Assembly (NCBI GenBank): GCA_032718475.1
Contig: JAUCBJ010005614.1
Location: 2,501 to 47,818, forward strand
Reading direction: 5' to 3'
Length of the DNA: 45,318 nucleotides
DNA from: Nemertoderma westbladi
Lineage: Eukaryota > Xenacoelomorpha > Nemertodermatida > Nemertodermatidae
This document shows, in pieces, positions 22,467 through 32,205 of this stretch; positions within the stretch are counted from its first letter, which is position 1, and the number at the start of each line of letters is the position of its first letter. The notes under the pieces were generated by a model. It saw only the letters and a list, made by a program, of their open reading frames with translations, made no database searches and had not been told where the DNA came from. The position numbers and the translations under genes are program-made.

Positions 22467-23566
22467 TCACGTTACGGATACTTGTCGTCGCGTTACGGAT
22501 ACTTGTCGTCGCATTACGGATACTTGTCGTCGCGTTACGGATACTTGTCGTCGCGTTACGGATACTTGTCGTCACGTTACGGACTTGTCGTCGCGTTACG
22601 GATACTTGTCGTCGCGTTACGGATACTTGTCGTCGCGTTACGGATACTTGTCGTCGCGTTACGGATACTTGTCGTCGCGTTACGGATACTTGTCGTCACG
22701 TTACGGACTTGTCGTCGCGTTACGGATACTTGTCGTCGCGTTACGGATACTTGTCGTCGCATTACGGATACTTGTCGTCGCGTTACGGATACTTGTCGTC
22801 GCATTACGGATACTTGTCGTCGCGTTACGGATACTTGTCGTCGCGTTACGGATACTTGTCGTCACGTTACGGACTTGTCGTCGCGTTACGGATACTTGTC
22901 GTCGCGTTACGGATACTTGTCGTCGCATTACGGATACTTGTCGTCGCGTTACGGATACTTGTCGCGTTACGGATACTTGTCGTCGCGTTACGGATACTTG
23001 TCGTCGCGTTACGGATACTTGTCGTCGCGTTACGGACTTGTCGTCGCGTTACGGATACTTGTCGTCACGTTACGGACTTGTCGTCGCGTTACGGATACTT
23101 GTCGTCACGTTACGGACTTGTCGTCGCGTTACGGATACTTGTCGTCGCGTTACGGATACTTGTCGTCGCGTTACGGATACTTGTCGTCGCGTTACGGATA
23201 CTTGTCGTCGCGTTACGGATACTTGTCGTCGCGTTACGGATACTTGTCGTCACGTTACGGACTTGTCGTCGCGTTACGGATACTTGTCGTCGCGTTACGG
23301 ATACTTGTCGTCGCATTACGGATACTTGTCGTCGCGTTACGGATACTTGTCGCGTTACGGATACTTGTCGTCGCGTTACGGATACTTGTCGTCGCGTTAC
23401 GGATACTTGTCGTCGCGTTACGGATACTTGTCGTCGCGTTACGGATACTTGTCGTCGCGTTACGGATACTTGTCGTCACGTTACGGACTTGTCGTCGCGT
23501 TACGGATACTTGTCGTCGCGTTACGGATACTTGTCGTCGCGTTACGGATACTTGTCGCGTTACGGC
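22467..23566. repeat. minisatellite, 21-bp GTTACGGATACTTGTCGTCGC unit
   Basis: About 53 units. Three length classes occur: 21 bp, 19 bp (GGACTTG, lacking AT) and 18 bp (lacking one GTC). The 19-bp form almost always follows a CAC instead of a CGC trinucleotide, so the two changes are linked. Blocks repeat as higher-order units, for example 22863-22975 and 23251-23358, offset by 388 bp. All three forward frames and two reverse frames are stop-free only because the unit has no stop codons, so the long frames here are not genes. Confidence 0.97.
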
Positions 23567-24094
23567 TAATCTATTTATTGTCTTAGTTTTACATGAATCA
23601 TGATCAATATTATTATATGGTGTTTACGTACGGATGAGGTATGAAAAATGTGAGTATCCAGTATCCAGAGCATTCATTTTAAATTGCCCTCCTACATTGG
23701 TTGCCTAGTAACGTCGGCTGGTGGTGCGTGGTGGGTATTGTTTAACATTAACGTTTTATTATCTATGTGAATAAATGAGACTTAAAGAGTTAAACAAAAA
23801 AAAAATCCAGGGGGGGGTGGGTAATTTTGACTTGAAAAATAAATTTACTAATTACTGTATTATTATTGCTGTATTGAGTACCACAGTACCATAGGTACAG
23901 TATATCGGAATACATGGAATAGGGATTCAATTTATCTTTATAATAATAAAAAGTATCTAAAATCTTGAAATAGCCAGTCATCGGCCGCGGCCACGTATGG
24001 CCATCTCTATAAACTTTACTATCACAAACATTACAAATTTTAGCTAAATAAACGTTACATTGTAAGATTGAAAAATTGTAATGCTATAACTATA
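23567..24094. other. intergenic
   Basis: AT-rich with a short G-run near 23811. No gene signature. Confidence 0.4.
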
Positions 24095-24740
24095 ATGTGG
24101 GGCGAGACACGTATGGCGAGCCATCAGCGAACTGATATAATTATACTATGGCCGTTTTTCAAAAGTCTGTGTGTGTGTGTGTGACGTGTGTGTGTGTCGG
24201 TAGCCATAAATGTCGGAAGCCATAATCTAAATTAATATATTCAGCTAAAGAGCACCAATCTGAGCGAATGATACATCGGTTAGCAAGGCAGCTAGCTACT
24301 TGCAGACCAATCATAGGTGGCCTGCAGCAGGCTGGGTTGGTTAAGTAGTAATCTCAATAAATAGGACCCAGCAGGAGAGTGGAGAGGATCTACTGTGATT
24401 GGTTCTTGACTTACATTGGTAAGAACCAGCAGTGAATCTTAGATTAGCTTTTTTCAGTTCACATATTGTTTATAATCATAAACACAAAATGATTCAATTA
24501 TTCAATTTTGCAATGTACCGGATGGGTGCTAGCGAGGTAGGCCTAGCAGGTCGTCAGTCCGTCATCCTACAAGTTGGATCTTGACTCTATCATGTGCGTT
24601 CATCTATATGATGCAGACCATCCTGAGCCCGTGGTGAACATGAATTGTAAAGGCTATCTCGAGGCTGATTATTTTACACATTTACTTGATACTTGCATGA
24701 ATGCGTCTTTGAGGTAAAATTGCATTATTCTGCAGTTGTT
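24095..24740. repeat. dispersed repeat, order A-B-C
   Basis: Block A starts GTGGGGCGAGACACGTATGG (24098) and includes GGCCGTTTTTCAAAAGTCTG and a GT microsatellite. Block B starts GAGCACCAATCTGAGCGAAT (24248). Block C includes GCTATCTCGAGGCTGATT (24653) and GCATGAATGCGTC. All three recur at 25.59-25.83 kb in a different order. Confidence 0.75.
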
Positions 24741-24769
24741 TTGTTATCTGAGAAATTAACTGATCAGCA

Positions 24770-25340
24770 AGCAGGAAATTATAACAGCATCATCGTAACC
24801 ACTCTGCTGACACTTTGCAGAATAAATTCTACCAGACCATAGCTGCGTGTTGGGAGGACGTCGACCAGTTTGCGGTTCTTCAGTCTGCCACTAGGAGGCG
24901 AAATGTCTGAAAGTGAAAATCGTATCCTATTTTGTTATTAATAATGATTTTTAGCTGATACTTAGGTCCTTTACACAATATGTTTATAATGTTTTTTTTG
25001 CTGATACCAAGCAGAGTATACTACACCGTAAGGGTGTGTATTTGGGCTTGGGGAGACGATGACCAATCTACAGTTCCCCAGTCTGCCGCTATTAGGGGAT
25101 GAAATGTCTGAATGAGGAAACCTACAATTTTGTTGTTTATGAATGCTTTTTTGCTGATACTTGGCACTTGGCAGGCAGTCTGTCACTAGGGGGCGAAATG
25201 TCTGAAATTACAACCTTCCATTTTAATACGATAGAGTTGCTGCAGTGACCTACTGCACTACAGGTTGTTTGCGAGGACGCTGCCCACTACTCTGCAGTTA
25301 TACAGTTTTCCACTAGGGGAAAATATCACACAGTTTAAAC
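24770..25340. repeat. inverted copies of the 2.7-3.8 kb repeat monomer
   Basis: CACTAGGAGGCGAAATGTCT at 24891 and related GGGGATGAAATGTCTGAATG (25094) and CACTAGGGGGCGAAATGTCT (25185) are reverse complements of the TTTCAGACATTT...CCCTCTAGCGG core seen at 3.1-3.6 kb. A fourth, weaker monomer is near 25310. Spacing is irregular, 90-200 bp. Confidence 0.75.
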
Positions 25341-25589
25341 CTTTTCCCATTTTATTATTTATCTATTACAACATAAAGCCTTATGTTTATTATTGTATGT
25401 AGCTGCAACTAAAGCGGCATCAGTCTGTTTGTTTGAGAGAATGCTCACTTATGTAAAGTTTTGTTAAGTTAATTAATTAATTTATTTATGTTTGATATTG
25501 TCCATTGATTGATTGACTGTATAGAAGCTTGTGAACTAGAAGGTTTCTAGTGTTATATATAAATATGCATGTATGACTGTGAGTCTGTC

Positions 25590-25835
25590 CAAGCTATACG
25601 CTCCGACACACGAGCACCAATCTGAGCAAATGATCGAAAGCTCTCATCCCGACTCCCGAGCACGTAAACTATCGCTATCTCGAGGCTAATTTTACTTGTT
25701 TGTTTGCGTGAATGCGTATTTTGTGTGGGGCGAGACACGAATGGCGAGCCATCAGCGAACTGATATACTGTAATTATACTATGGCCGTTTTTCAAAAGTC
25801 TCTGTGTGTGTATGTGTGTGTGTGACAACAAGGCA
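25590..25835. repeat. dispersed repeat, order B-C-A
   Basis: GAGCACCAATCTGAGCAAAT (25612), GCTATCTCGAGGCTAATT (25674) and TGTGGGGCGAGACACGAATG (25724) followed by GGCCGTTTTTCAAAAGTCTC and a GT run. This is a circular permutation of the order at 24.1-24.7 kb, as expected if the family was once tandem. Confidence 0.75.
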
Positions 25836-26840
25836 TGAACAAGGGCAGCCGTGCCCAATAATATTTCTTGAAGTTGTACATTACTAAAATGGCAGCTAAA
25901 GCTAAAGTCATTGACCAAGCCAGTGCCTAGGCTAGCACACAAGGACATGGCCTAACCTGTAGTAGTCTAGTAGAGGAATAGCGCTCCTTCAATACATCTC
26001 AACAGACATCAATTCATTTGCCTGTGCCTACCATAACATAACATATATGCTTGATTTCCAATCACCTCTCACCACAATTATTATTAGTAATTAAAAGTTT
26101 CAATTCGATTTGTCTTTCCGTTATCTGGTTATTCAGTTATTGCATTATTAATAAATAAATGTTTAAAAATATATCTTAGGCCAGTATTGGTTGACAGAAG
26201 GAGATACGCAATGCGTATCCCATTGCGCCTCATAATAGCCTCTCGTCAACAAGTCAACCCCACCGACTAGCGGCACTGGCTGTTTCAGCTAACGGGGCTC
26301 TGTCGAAAAACGCGTCCCTGATGCAGTAAGGGCCCTCTTTTGAGGAGCAAAATTATTATTGCCGCGGAACTGCTTCTACTCTAGGCCAGACCTAGCCAGA
26401 AGTAGAATCCTCACCAACCATCAACACGAATAGATGAATCTGACACTTGCCCCAACACACCCCCCCCCCCCCCCCCCCCCCCGCCCCAATGACGCAGAGG
26501 CAGACCAACAACACTCCTCTTCACCTCTACCGATGTCGGAGAGTAAAAAAATACCACGCATTATAGAATACAGGATAAGTTTGATCCAAGCAATGCAACG
26601 AAACCTGTAAGTTAGAAAATGCATGGTCCCAATATTTGCAAAATAATTACAAAGTCCTAGTCCGAGTGGCCCACACCCGCTCAGGTGTGCCCACTGCGGA
26701 TCTTCCGTAGTAAACCAATTTGGTCAGGTCAAATCCAAACATTCACTGGAGATCACCCAATGGGGCGCTATGTGAAATACCGTGCAGACACGATGATGAA
26801 ATATATCTTACGAAATATGGTTAATAATTAAAACGTGTCG
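25836..26840. other. intergenic with C-homopolymer
   Basis: Contains a 23-C run (26460-26482) and the palindrome GATACGCAATGCGTATC near 26203. The 26170-26400 stretch is GC-richer than its surroundings but shows no RNA-gene signature I can name. Confidence 0.4.
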
Positions 26841-27395
26841 CTAACATTCTCGCTGTGGGGGTTTTAAGGGGTGCTGATTACATTTCTGATGTCAGTTTTC
26901 ACGTTTACATAAATCTAGTCTGTCTGTTTGTCGGTAATTCTGTTAGTCAGTCTGTCAAAACATAAAAAATAATTCAAATTAACTAACATTCTCGCTATGG
27001 GGGTTTTAAGGGGTGCTGATTTCATTTCTGATGTCAGTTTTCAGGTTTACATTAATCTAGTTTGTCGGATTGTCGGTCTTTCTGACAGTCAGTCAGTCTG
27101 TCAAAACTTTAAAAAGAATACAAACTAACTAACATTCTCGTTATGGGGGTTTTAATGGGTGCTGATTTCATTTCAGATGTCAGTTTTCACGTTTAATAAA
27201 TCTAGTCTGTCTGGCTGTTGGTCTGTCGGTCTTTCTGTCAGTCAGTCTGTCAAAACTTAAGAAAGTATACTAACTAACCAACATTCCCGCTATGGGGGTG
27301 TTAAGGGTTGCTGATTTCATTTCTGATGTCAGTTTACACGTTTACATAAATCCAGTCTGTCTGTCTGTCGGTCTTACTGTCAGTCTGTACTACTG
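26841..27395. repeat. tandem repeat, four units of ~146 bp
   Basis: CTAACATTCTCGCTRTGGGG recurs at about 26841, 26983, 27129 and 27279, each followed by TTTTAAGGGGTGCTGATT and a GTCTGTCTGTYKGTCGGT tract. Units differ by several percent. Noncoding. Confidence 0.9.
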
Positions 27396-27689
27396 TACTG
27401 TGGTTGGCATTACGCCATATATCTAACATTGATAATACAGTCTACAATAAAGCCTATCCTATCTACAGTACAGAATGGATTTTTTGCCATGAAGAGCACT
27501 AAATGTCTTTAATACTATCCACCAGTATACCTAGACCAAGAGCCTTCCAATAAAACATGTATTGCAGCATGACGTCCACTGCATGTCTTAGTGTTGTCCA
27601 TGGTGACATGCACTGGACGTCATAGGCTCTAAGGGGTTAAGCAACACGGTCCCTACTTCGTCTGTCGACACCCCAGCCATTTTTCACCA

Positions 27690-28000
27690 ATCATTTTTTA
27701 GAGTTTTTAAATTTTTTTGTTATTGGTGAAAGTTCTAGAACATTAGTAGATATGTTCTTTATGATAGCTACCGGTAGTGTTTTTTGCTAGCTAGTATTTT
27801 TAGAAATTATAAAAAATGTGAAAGTCCATGATATTTCAGGTTAAACTGTTGAAGAATATATTAATGACCAAAATAATTTCCAAAAATTACTAGCTAGTAA
27901 AAAATACTAGCTATATACCATAAAAAATCTACTAAGGTTCTAGAACATTCACTAATATAAAAAAGCAATCAAAATCACAAAGAAATAAAAGTTAAAAAAC
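27690..28000. mobile_element. palindromic MITE-like element
   Basis: The left arm has GTGAAAGTTCTAGAACATTA, then a GCTAGCTAGTATTTTT core; the right arm carries the inverted equivalents (AAAAATTACTAGCTAGTAAA, GTTCTAGAACATTCACTAAT). Arms are about 110 bp and imperfect. Ends and target duplication were not defined. Confidence 0.55.
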
Positions 28001-30049
28001 TCATTCGGGACACTTTTGCTTAAGGAGTCAAAATTGTAGAAAAAATTACCGAAGTTTGCGACGTTTGCGAAATGCGCGACGTTTGCGAAATTCGCGAAGA
28101 ATCCGTCAGTTTCTGTGCCCTAATGGGTTCGTGCCAAAACAATCAAATCTTACACACTTAACACACACGAACTAATTTAAAGTGGGTATTAGTATGCCTG
28201 AATAATTACATAGAAATTAAGTTAATGAACGCTATTTCAACATGAAATCTACGGAATCAATACACAACACACGCACACTACTGAATTTAAAAATTTATAT
28301 AGATTTCAACTTATATTTGCCTACCTTTTAATGTGTGACTAATTTAATTATTCAACCCTATATATTTGTAGCCTTTTTAATTTGTGCCTTTAATTGAATC
28401 AAACATTAAACTAAAATATATGTCACAATATTGGTCTGTCTGTAGCTGCTCAATGAATCCCTCATAAATTTGTTAATTAGTCGCTGTTCATTCATTGAAC
28501 ATTTTAACACGTGCTGCTCGAAGACCCCACAACGTGTAACATTCATGTCATACATTGCGTAAATCGAAATTATACGAGCTCTATGAGCTCTATTGATTGA
28601 TTGATTGATTGATTGATTGGCATTTGGTTCAGTGGTGGGTTGTGTATAAATGGTCCGCCCGCGAAGGGGTGGTTCGGTTAAATTCAAATCTGAGCGTAAT
28701 CCGTACCTCTGCTTGAGACTGTAACTAAGGATGTAACGGTTCCCCATAATTGATCATTTAACATTGAGACGAGATTGAGATTAATTGGCCGAGATGGGTT
28801 AGGCATTATCCCCACCCCCTCCATCTCTATTATAGATGAGATTAGATGTTTTGTTACAAGATAAACTTTTATAATTATAGGTTTACAACTGTTGTCTGAG
28901 TTTTCCAACAAGTTTATAGAGAAATTTAACTGCTATTGATAAATCAAAATGTAATCTATGGCCATAACCTTGAGATTTAGGTTGGGTTCAAAGTTCAAAT
29001 TTGCGTACTTATAATTCCAATCGACAAAGTTCTCTGATTTTTTTTAGATTTGGAAGGAGAGTAAAAAGGTATAGGTAAATTTTAGAAACTTCAATTTGTT
29101 AATTTTCCGTTTTAATTTTTCGTAAAATACAAAATACAATAACAAAAATCTTGATCTTTCATTGGACAACTTGAATTGTTGACACATACCGAGCTGTATA
29201 AATGAGCTTCACAGATTCTGATTTGTTGAAATATTGTACCACCATCTGTTAAAGTTTCTACCATACTAATGTATTACTATAAATACATTGTAAAGGAAAA
29301 TAACACAGAGTCAAATTCCGATTAAGAAATTAAATAATCTCACAATTAGTGATTAAAACTGGGAAATCGAAAAATATCGTGTTTTTTATCATTGGTTAAT
29401 GATAATTCAAATTTGTAATTATTATCATGGCAACGGGATTATGGATAACCGTTTATTCCAATATCAGATTTACACATTGTCAGATTTATAGCGGTCAAGA
29501 TGGAAAATGTGTAGACCTCCAGACACCATTAGTTCAGTTCAGTCTGTATGACTAAACCTTAAACATCCTCGATCCCATTAATTTGTTTTATTTCACGTAC
29601 TGTGCGAAGAATAGTGTATACTACTGTACTTCCTGTGCATTATTGATTATTGATATTATCATTATATTTAATAGAATCCAATCACATGGTAAAAATATAG
29701 GTTAAATTATGTTAAAAAAGCGTCCCCACCCCACCCCCTTCGGCTTAGTAGTATTTATAGCAACCAATAGACGCGTCGTTGCTATGTGGGTACTGCTACT
29801 TGTTGCTAGTTACGTTTGTATGTGGCTTGTTTTCCTCTTCCTTGCCAACTAACTCCTTTGATAGGTAAACAAATGAATATCTTGATATCGATAATATCAA
29901 TGAATATCGACATCGTTTATACTGCCTAAAATAATTTAATTTGAATTATTCCATTAAATAGTTTGTAAATAGTTCCAGTTGAAACTTACTATACTACATC
30001 CTACGTAGTCCTTAATCGGATTAGTAATTCCCCAGCCTTCTTACAACAA
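28001..30049. other. intergenic / upstream of the NMNAT-kinase gene
   Basis: Includes duplicated GACGTTTGCGAAATKCGCGA near 28061-28100, a (GATT)n run at 28590-28620, a degenerate copy of the G-ended MITE at about 28740-28822, and AT-rich sequence. Just before the start codon, ATTAGTAATTCCCCAG (to 30034) resembles a splice acceptor, so a 5' UTR intron is possible. Confidence 0.4.
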
Positions 30050-31825
30050 ATGTCTAACCAGGTTTCTGAAACGGATTTGGACGTTCTCAACCCCGACCTA
30101 ACGCACAGACAGAGACTCTTCCTAGTCCCCGGGTGTAACAACGTAATCGCGGTATTGAACGGCTCATTCGCACCTGTACACAATGGGCATGAACAGATGT
30201 TGGAACTCGTTAAGGACTACTTCGAGGAAGAGTTGGATGAGTCCAATATTATTCACGAGGGAAGATGGTTCCTCTCCGAGGACGTTGGGTTAGGTTTCGC
30301 CTGCCTCACATTGGCCCACGACGCCAGTCTACGGAAGAAGATACGAGGAACAATCGTATCCACGCGAGACCCTACTTTGTTACCATGGCAGCTGCGAGTA
30401 AGAATGTGCACTCTGGTTGCCCGTCAGTTCGATTGGGTGTACGTTGACCTCCACCAGGTGTCTAGCGAGCGGCCTTCTGGAATAGTTCACACAATGACTC
30501 ATCTACGAGCCGAACTCGCTAAATATTTCCCACGGTACCGGTTGAGTTTAGTTTCAGTTTGCGGGGTGGACAGTCTCCCTAGACTGAGGAAGCATTTAGG
30601 CAATGGAACTCCGGTAATTTGTGCAGTTAACAGACAGCACAAATTAGATGTTCGCAAATTTGTTGAACACTTAGACGATGCGGCGAAAGATGAATTGCTC
30701 ATAATAGAGAAAATTCCGTTGGTTGAAGTTACTTCTACCGCGATTAGAGCTAAGTACAGCGGCGGTGGGGATAGTTGGGAGGACTTTATAGATGAACCTG
30801 TGGTCCAATATCATAAATCGATGGGAATTATCTACCCAAAAAATCAACCAAGAAATAGGGTGACCGTGTCACCGCGGGAATCGAGTAATTGTGCATCGCA
30901 AACTAATAAGGGCGTTGCTAGATCATCGTTGGTGCGTCTATGGTGGGACTCTTATAAATTGAAACTATCTAACTTAGACCTTGTAGTAGACGATTTGTCG
31001 GGCGAATTAAAGATAGCATGCCCGGAAGTGCGAATTGGTTACGGCAGGGGAGGGCCCACACTTTTAGGCCGTTTCGGGTCTGAAAATGTTACCATTAAAT
31101 GTTTCGGGTTTAAATCAAAATCAAAGAAACGCCAAATCGAAAGTTTAGAACGACAGACAGACACCCACGGTTTATTGACCCACCCAAATATAATTAGACT
31201 CTTAGCCATCGGGCCAATAACCAAAACGAACGGGGAACAGATGTTTGTGCATGTTATGCAATTAGCAGAAACATCATTGGGTATATTTTCGCGTGGAAAT
31301 AGTTTAACAGAGCCATTCCCCAACTGGGAGTGGATTTGTCTGTACGGGGATATAGCTACCGGTATGGACTTCCTGCACAGTAAGGATATATTGCATCGCG
31401 ACCTGACGTCCGACAATGTGTTACTCCGCCGTGACACCTACCGGTACCGCGCTTACATTTCAGACTTTACGGTGGCGCACCACCGCCACACCCGAGTCCG
31501 TGTCCCTCGGGGCAGCTGTCGCCATTACCCACCCGAGTCGCTACTGCCCATCGACAAGGTGTTTACTTACCTCCCCAAGAGCGATGTTTACATGTTCTCT
31601 ACATTGATGTACGAAACAAGCCATTCTATAAGCTACTTCACCCATCTTACCACTAATGAATGCTGTGAGGCTGTGTTAAGGGGCGAACGTCCCACTCTCA
31701 CTCGGGGCACCTTAGCTAACTGGTGTCGGGTACTCATAGATGGATGTTGGGAGCAGGACACCTACGGTAGACCTAGTTTCTTGGAAATTCGGAAGGTATT
31801 AATTTCTCATGGATTTGATATGTAA
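30050..31825 (+). CDS. NMNAT-like nucleotidyltransferase fused to a protein kinase
   Basis: 591 residues in one intronless frame. The N-terminal half (about 30-262) looks like nicotinamide mononucleotide adenylyltransferase: NGSFAPVHNGH (37-47) is the nucleotide-binding GxFxPxHxGH motif with His44 and His47, CGVDSL (171-176) sits where CGxDL is expected, and TSTAIR (228-233) matches ISSTxxR. The enzyme class makes NAD from NMN and ATP. The C-terminal half (about 325-590) is a TKL/TK-like kinase: glycine loop IGYGRGG (329-335), VTIK with Lys350, HRDLTSDN (449-456) with Asp451 and Asn456, SDFT (471-474) where DFG is usual, PPE (494-496), SDVYMFSTLMYE (511-522), GRPSFLEI (573-580). Key Lys and both Asp are kept, so activity is possible despite DFT. 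A 60-residue linker joins the halves. AATAAA lies at 31891. Whether NMN is the substrate is unproven; other nucleotidyltransferases share the fold. Confidence 0.85.
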   Translation: MSNQVSETDLDVLNPDLTHRQRLFLVPGCNNVIAVLNGSFAPVHNGHEQMLELVKDYFEEELDESNIIHEGRWFLSEDVGLGFACLTLAHDASLRKKIRGTIVSTRDPTLLPWQLRVRMCTLVARQFDWVYVDLHQVSSERPSGIVHTMTHLRAELAKYFPRYRLSLVSVCGVDSLPRLRKHLGNGTPVICAVNRQHKLDVRKFVEHLDDAAKDELLIIEKIPLVEVTSTAIRAKYSGGGDSWEDFIDEPVVQYHKSMGIIYPKNQPRNRVTVSPRESSNCASQTNKGVARSSLVRLWWDSYKLKLSNLDLVVDDLSGELKIACPEVRIGYGRGGPTLLGRFGSENVTIKCFGFKSKSKKRQIESLERQTDTHGLLTHPNIIRLLAIGPITKTNGEQMFVHVMQLAETSLGIFSRGNSLTEPFPNWEWICLYGDIATGMDFLHSKDILHRDLTSDNVLLRRDTYRYRAYISDFTVAHHRHTRVRVPRGSCRHYPPESLLPIDKVFTYLPKSDVYMFSTLMYETSHSISYFTHLTTNECCEAVLRGERPTLTRGTLANWCRVLIDGCWEQDTYGRPSFLEIRKVLISHGFDM

Positions 31826-31890
31826 AATGTAGAAAAACCGGCAGATAGCCATATCTTTGGACATTTTCTGATATATTTATTATTTTATAG

Positions 31891-31896
31891 AATAAA
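31891..31896 (+). promoter_or_regulatory. polyadenylation signal AATAAA
   Basis: Canonical hexamer 66 bases after the stop codon of the nucleotidyltransferase-kinase gene, in an AT-rich 3' UTR. Position fits; cleavage site not identifiable. Confidence 0.55.
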
Positions 31897-31949
31897 TATA
31901 TAAATATTATAGTCCTTTATTAGTAGATAGACAAAAGGTTATTTTTGGT

Positions 31950-32205
31950 ATACAAAAGTTAACAGACCGAAGGAATGCTAATTGTTTACTTTATTTCTAC
32001 AAAATTGTCAATGGCATTGCACCTAACTACCTTTCACGGCTACTGCCACCATCAGTTGGCGAGGCCAGTCATCACAGATATCCATTGCGAAACGCCCTTG
32101 ACATATCTCTAATACAAACACGCAAATAATTATATAACAAATCCTTCTTTCCTGCAACAATAAGAAGCTGGAACATTTTTCCTATTTCACAACGTCAATT
32201 GCCGG
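31950..32205 (+). mobile_element. LINE ORF2 C-terminal fragment
   Basis: A frame broken by one stop reads YKIVNGIAPNYLSRLLPPSV, then HHRYPLRNALDISLIQTRK, a stop, and LYNKSFFPATIRSWNIFP. The string YKIxNxxAPxYLxxLLPP...RNxxxI...SFFPxTIxxWN is the C-terminus shared by CR1/Jockey-type LINEs. The 52-bp minisatellite starts immediately after it. Confidence 0.8.

Noticed and set aside
22420-23603. Overlapping frames of 286-390 residues (RYGYLSS, VVALRIL, CRRVTDT repeats)
   Set aside because: They are translations of the 21-bp minisatellite in different frames; length is explained by absence of stop codons in the unit.
26640-26720. tRNA or 5S-like gene near a GC-rich stretch
   Set aside because: No B-box-like GGTTCGANNCC and no cloverleaf I could fold.
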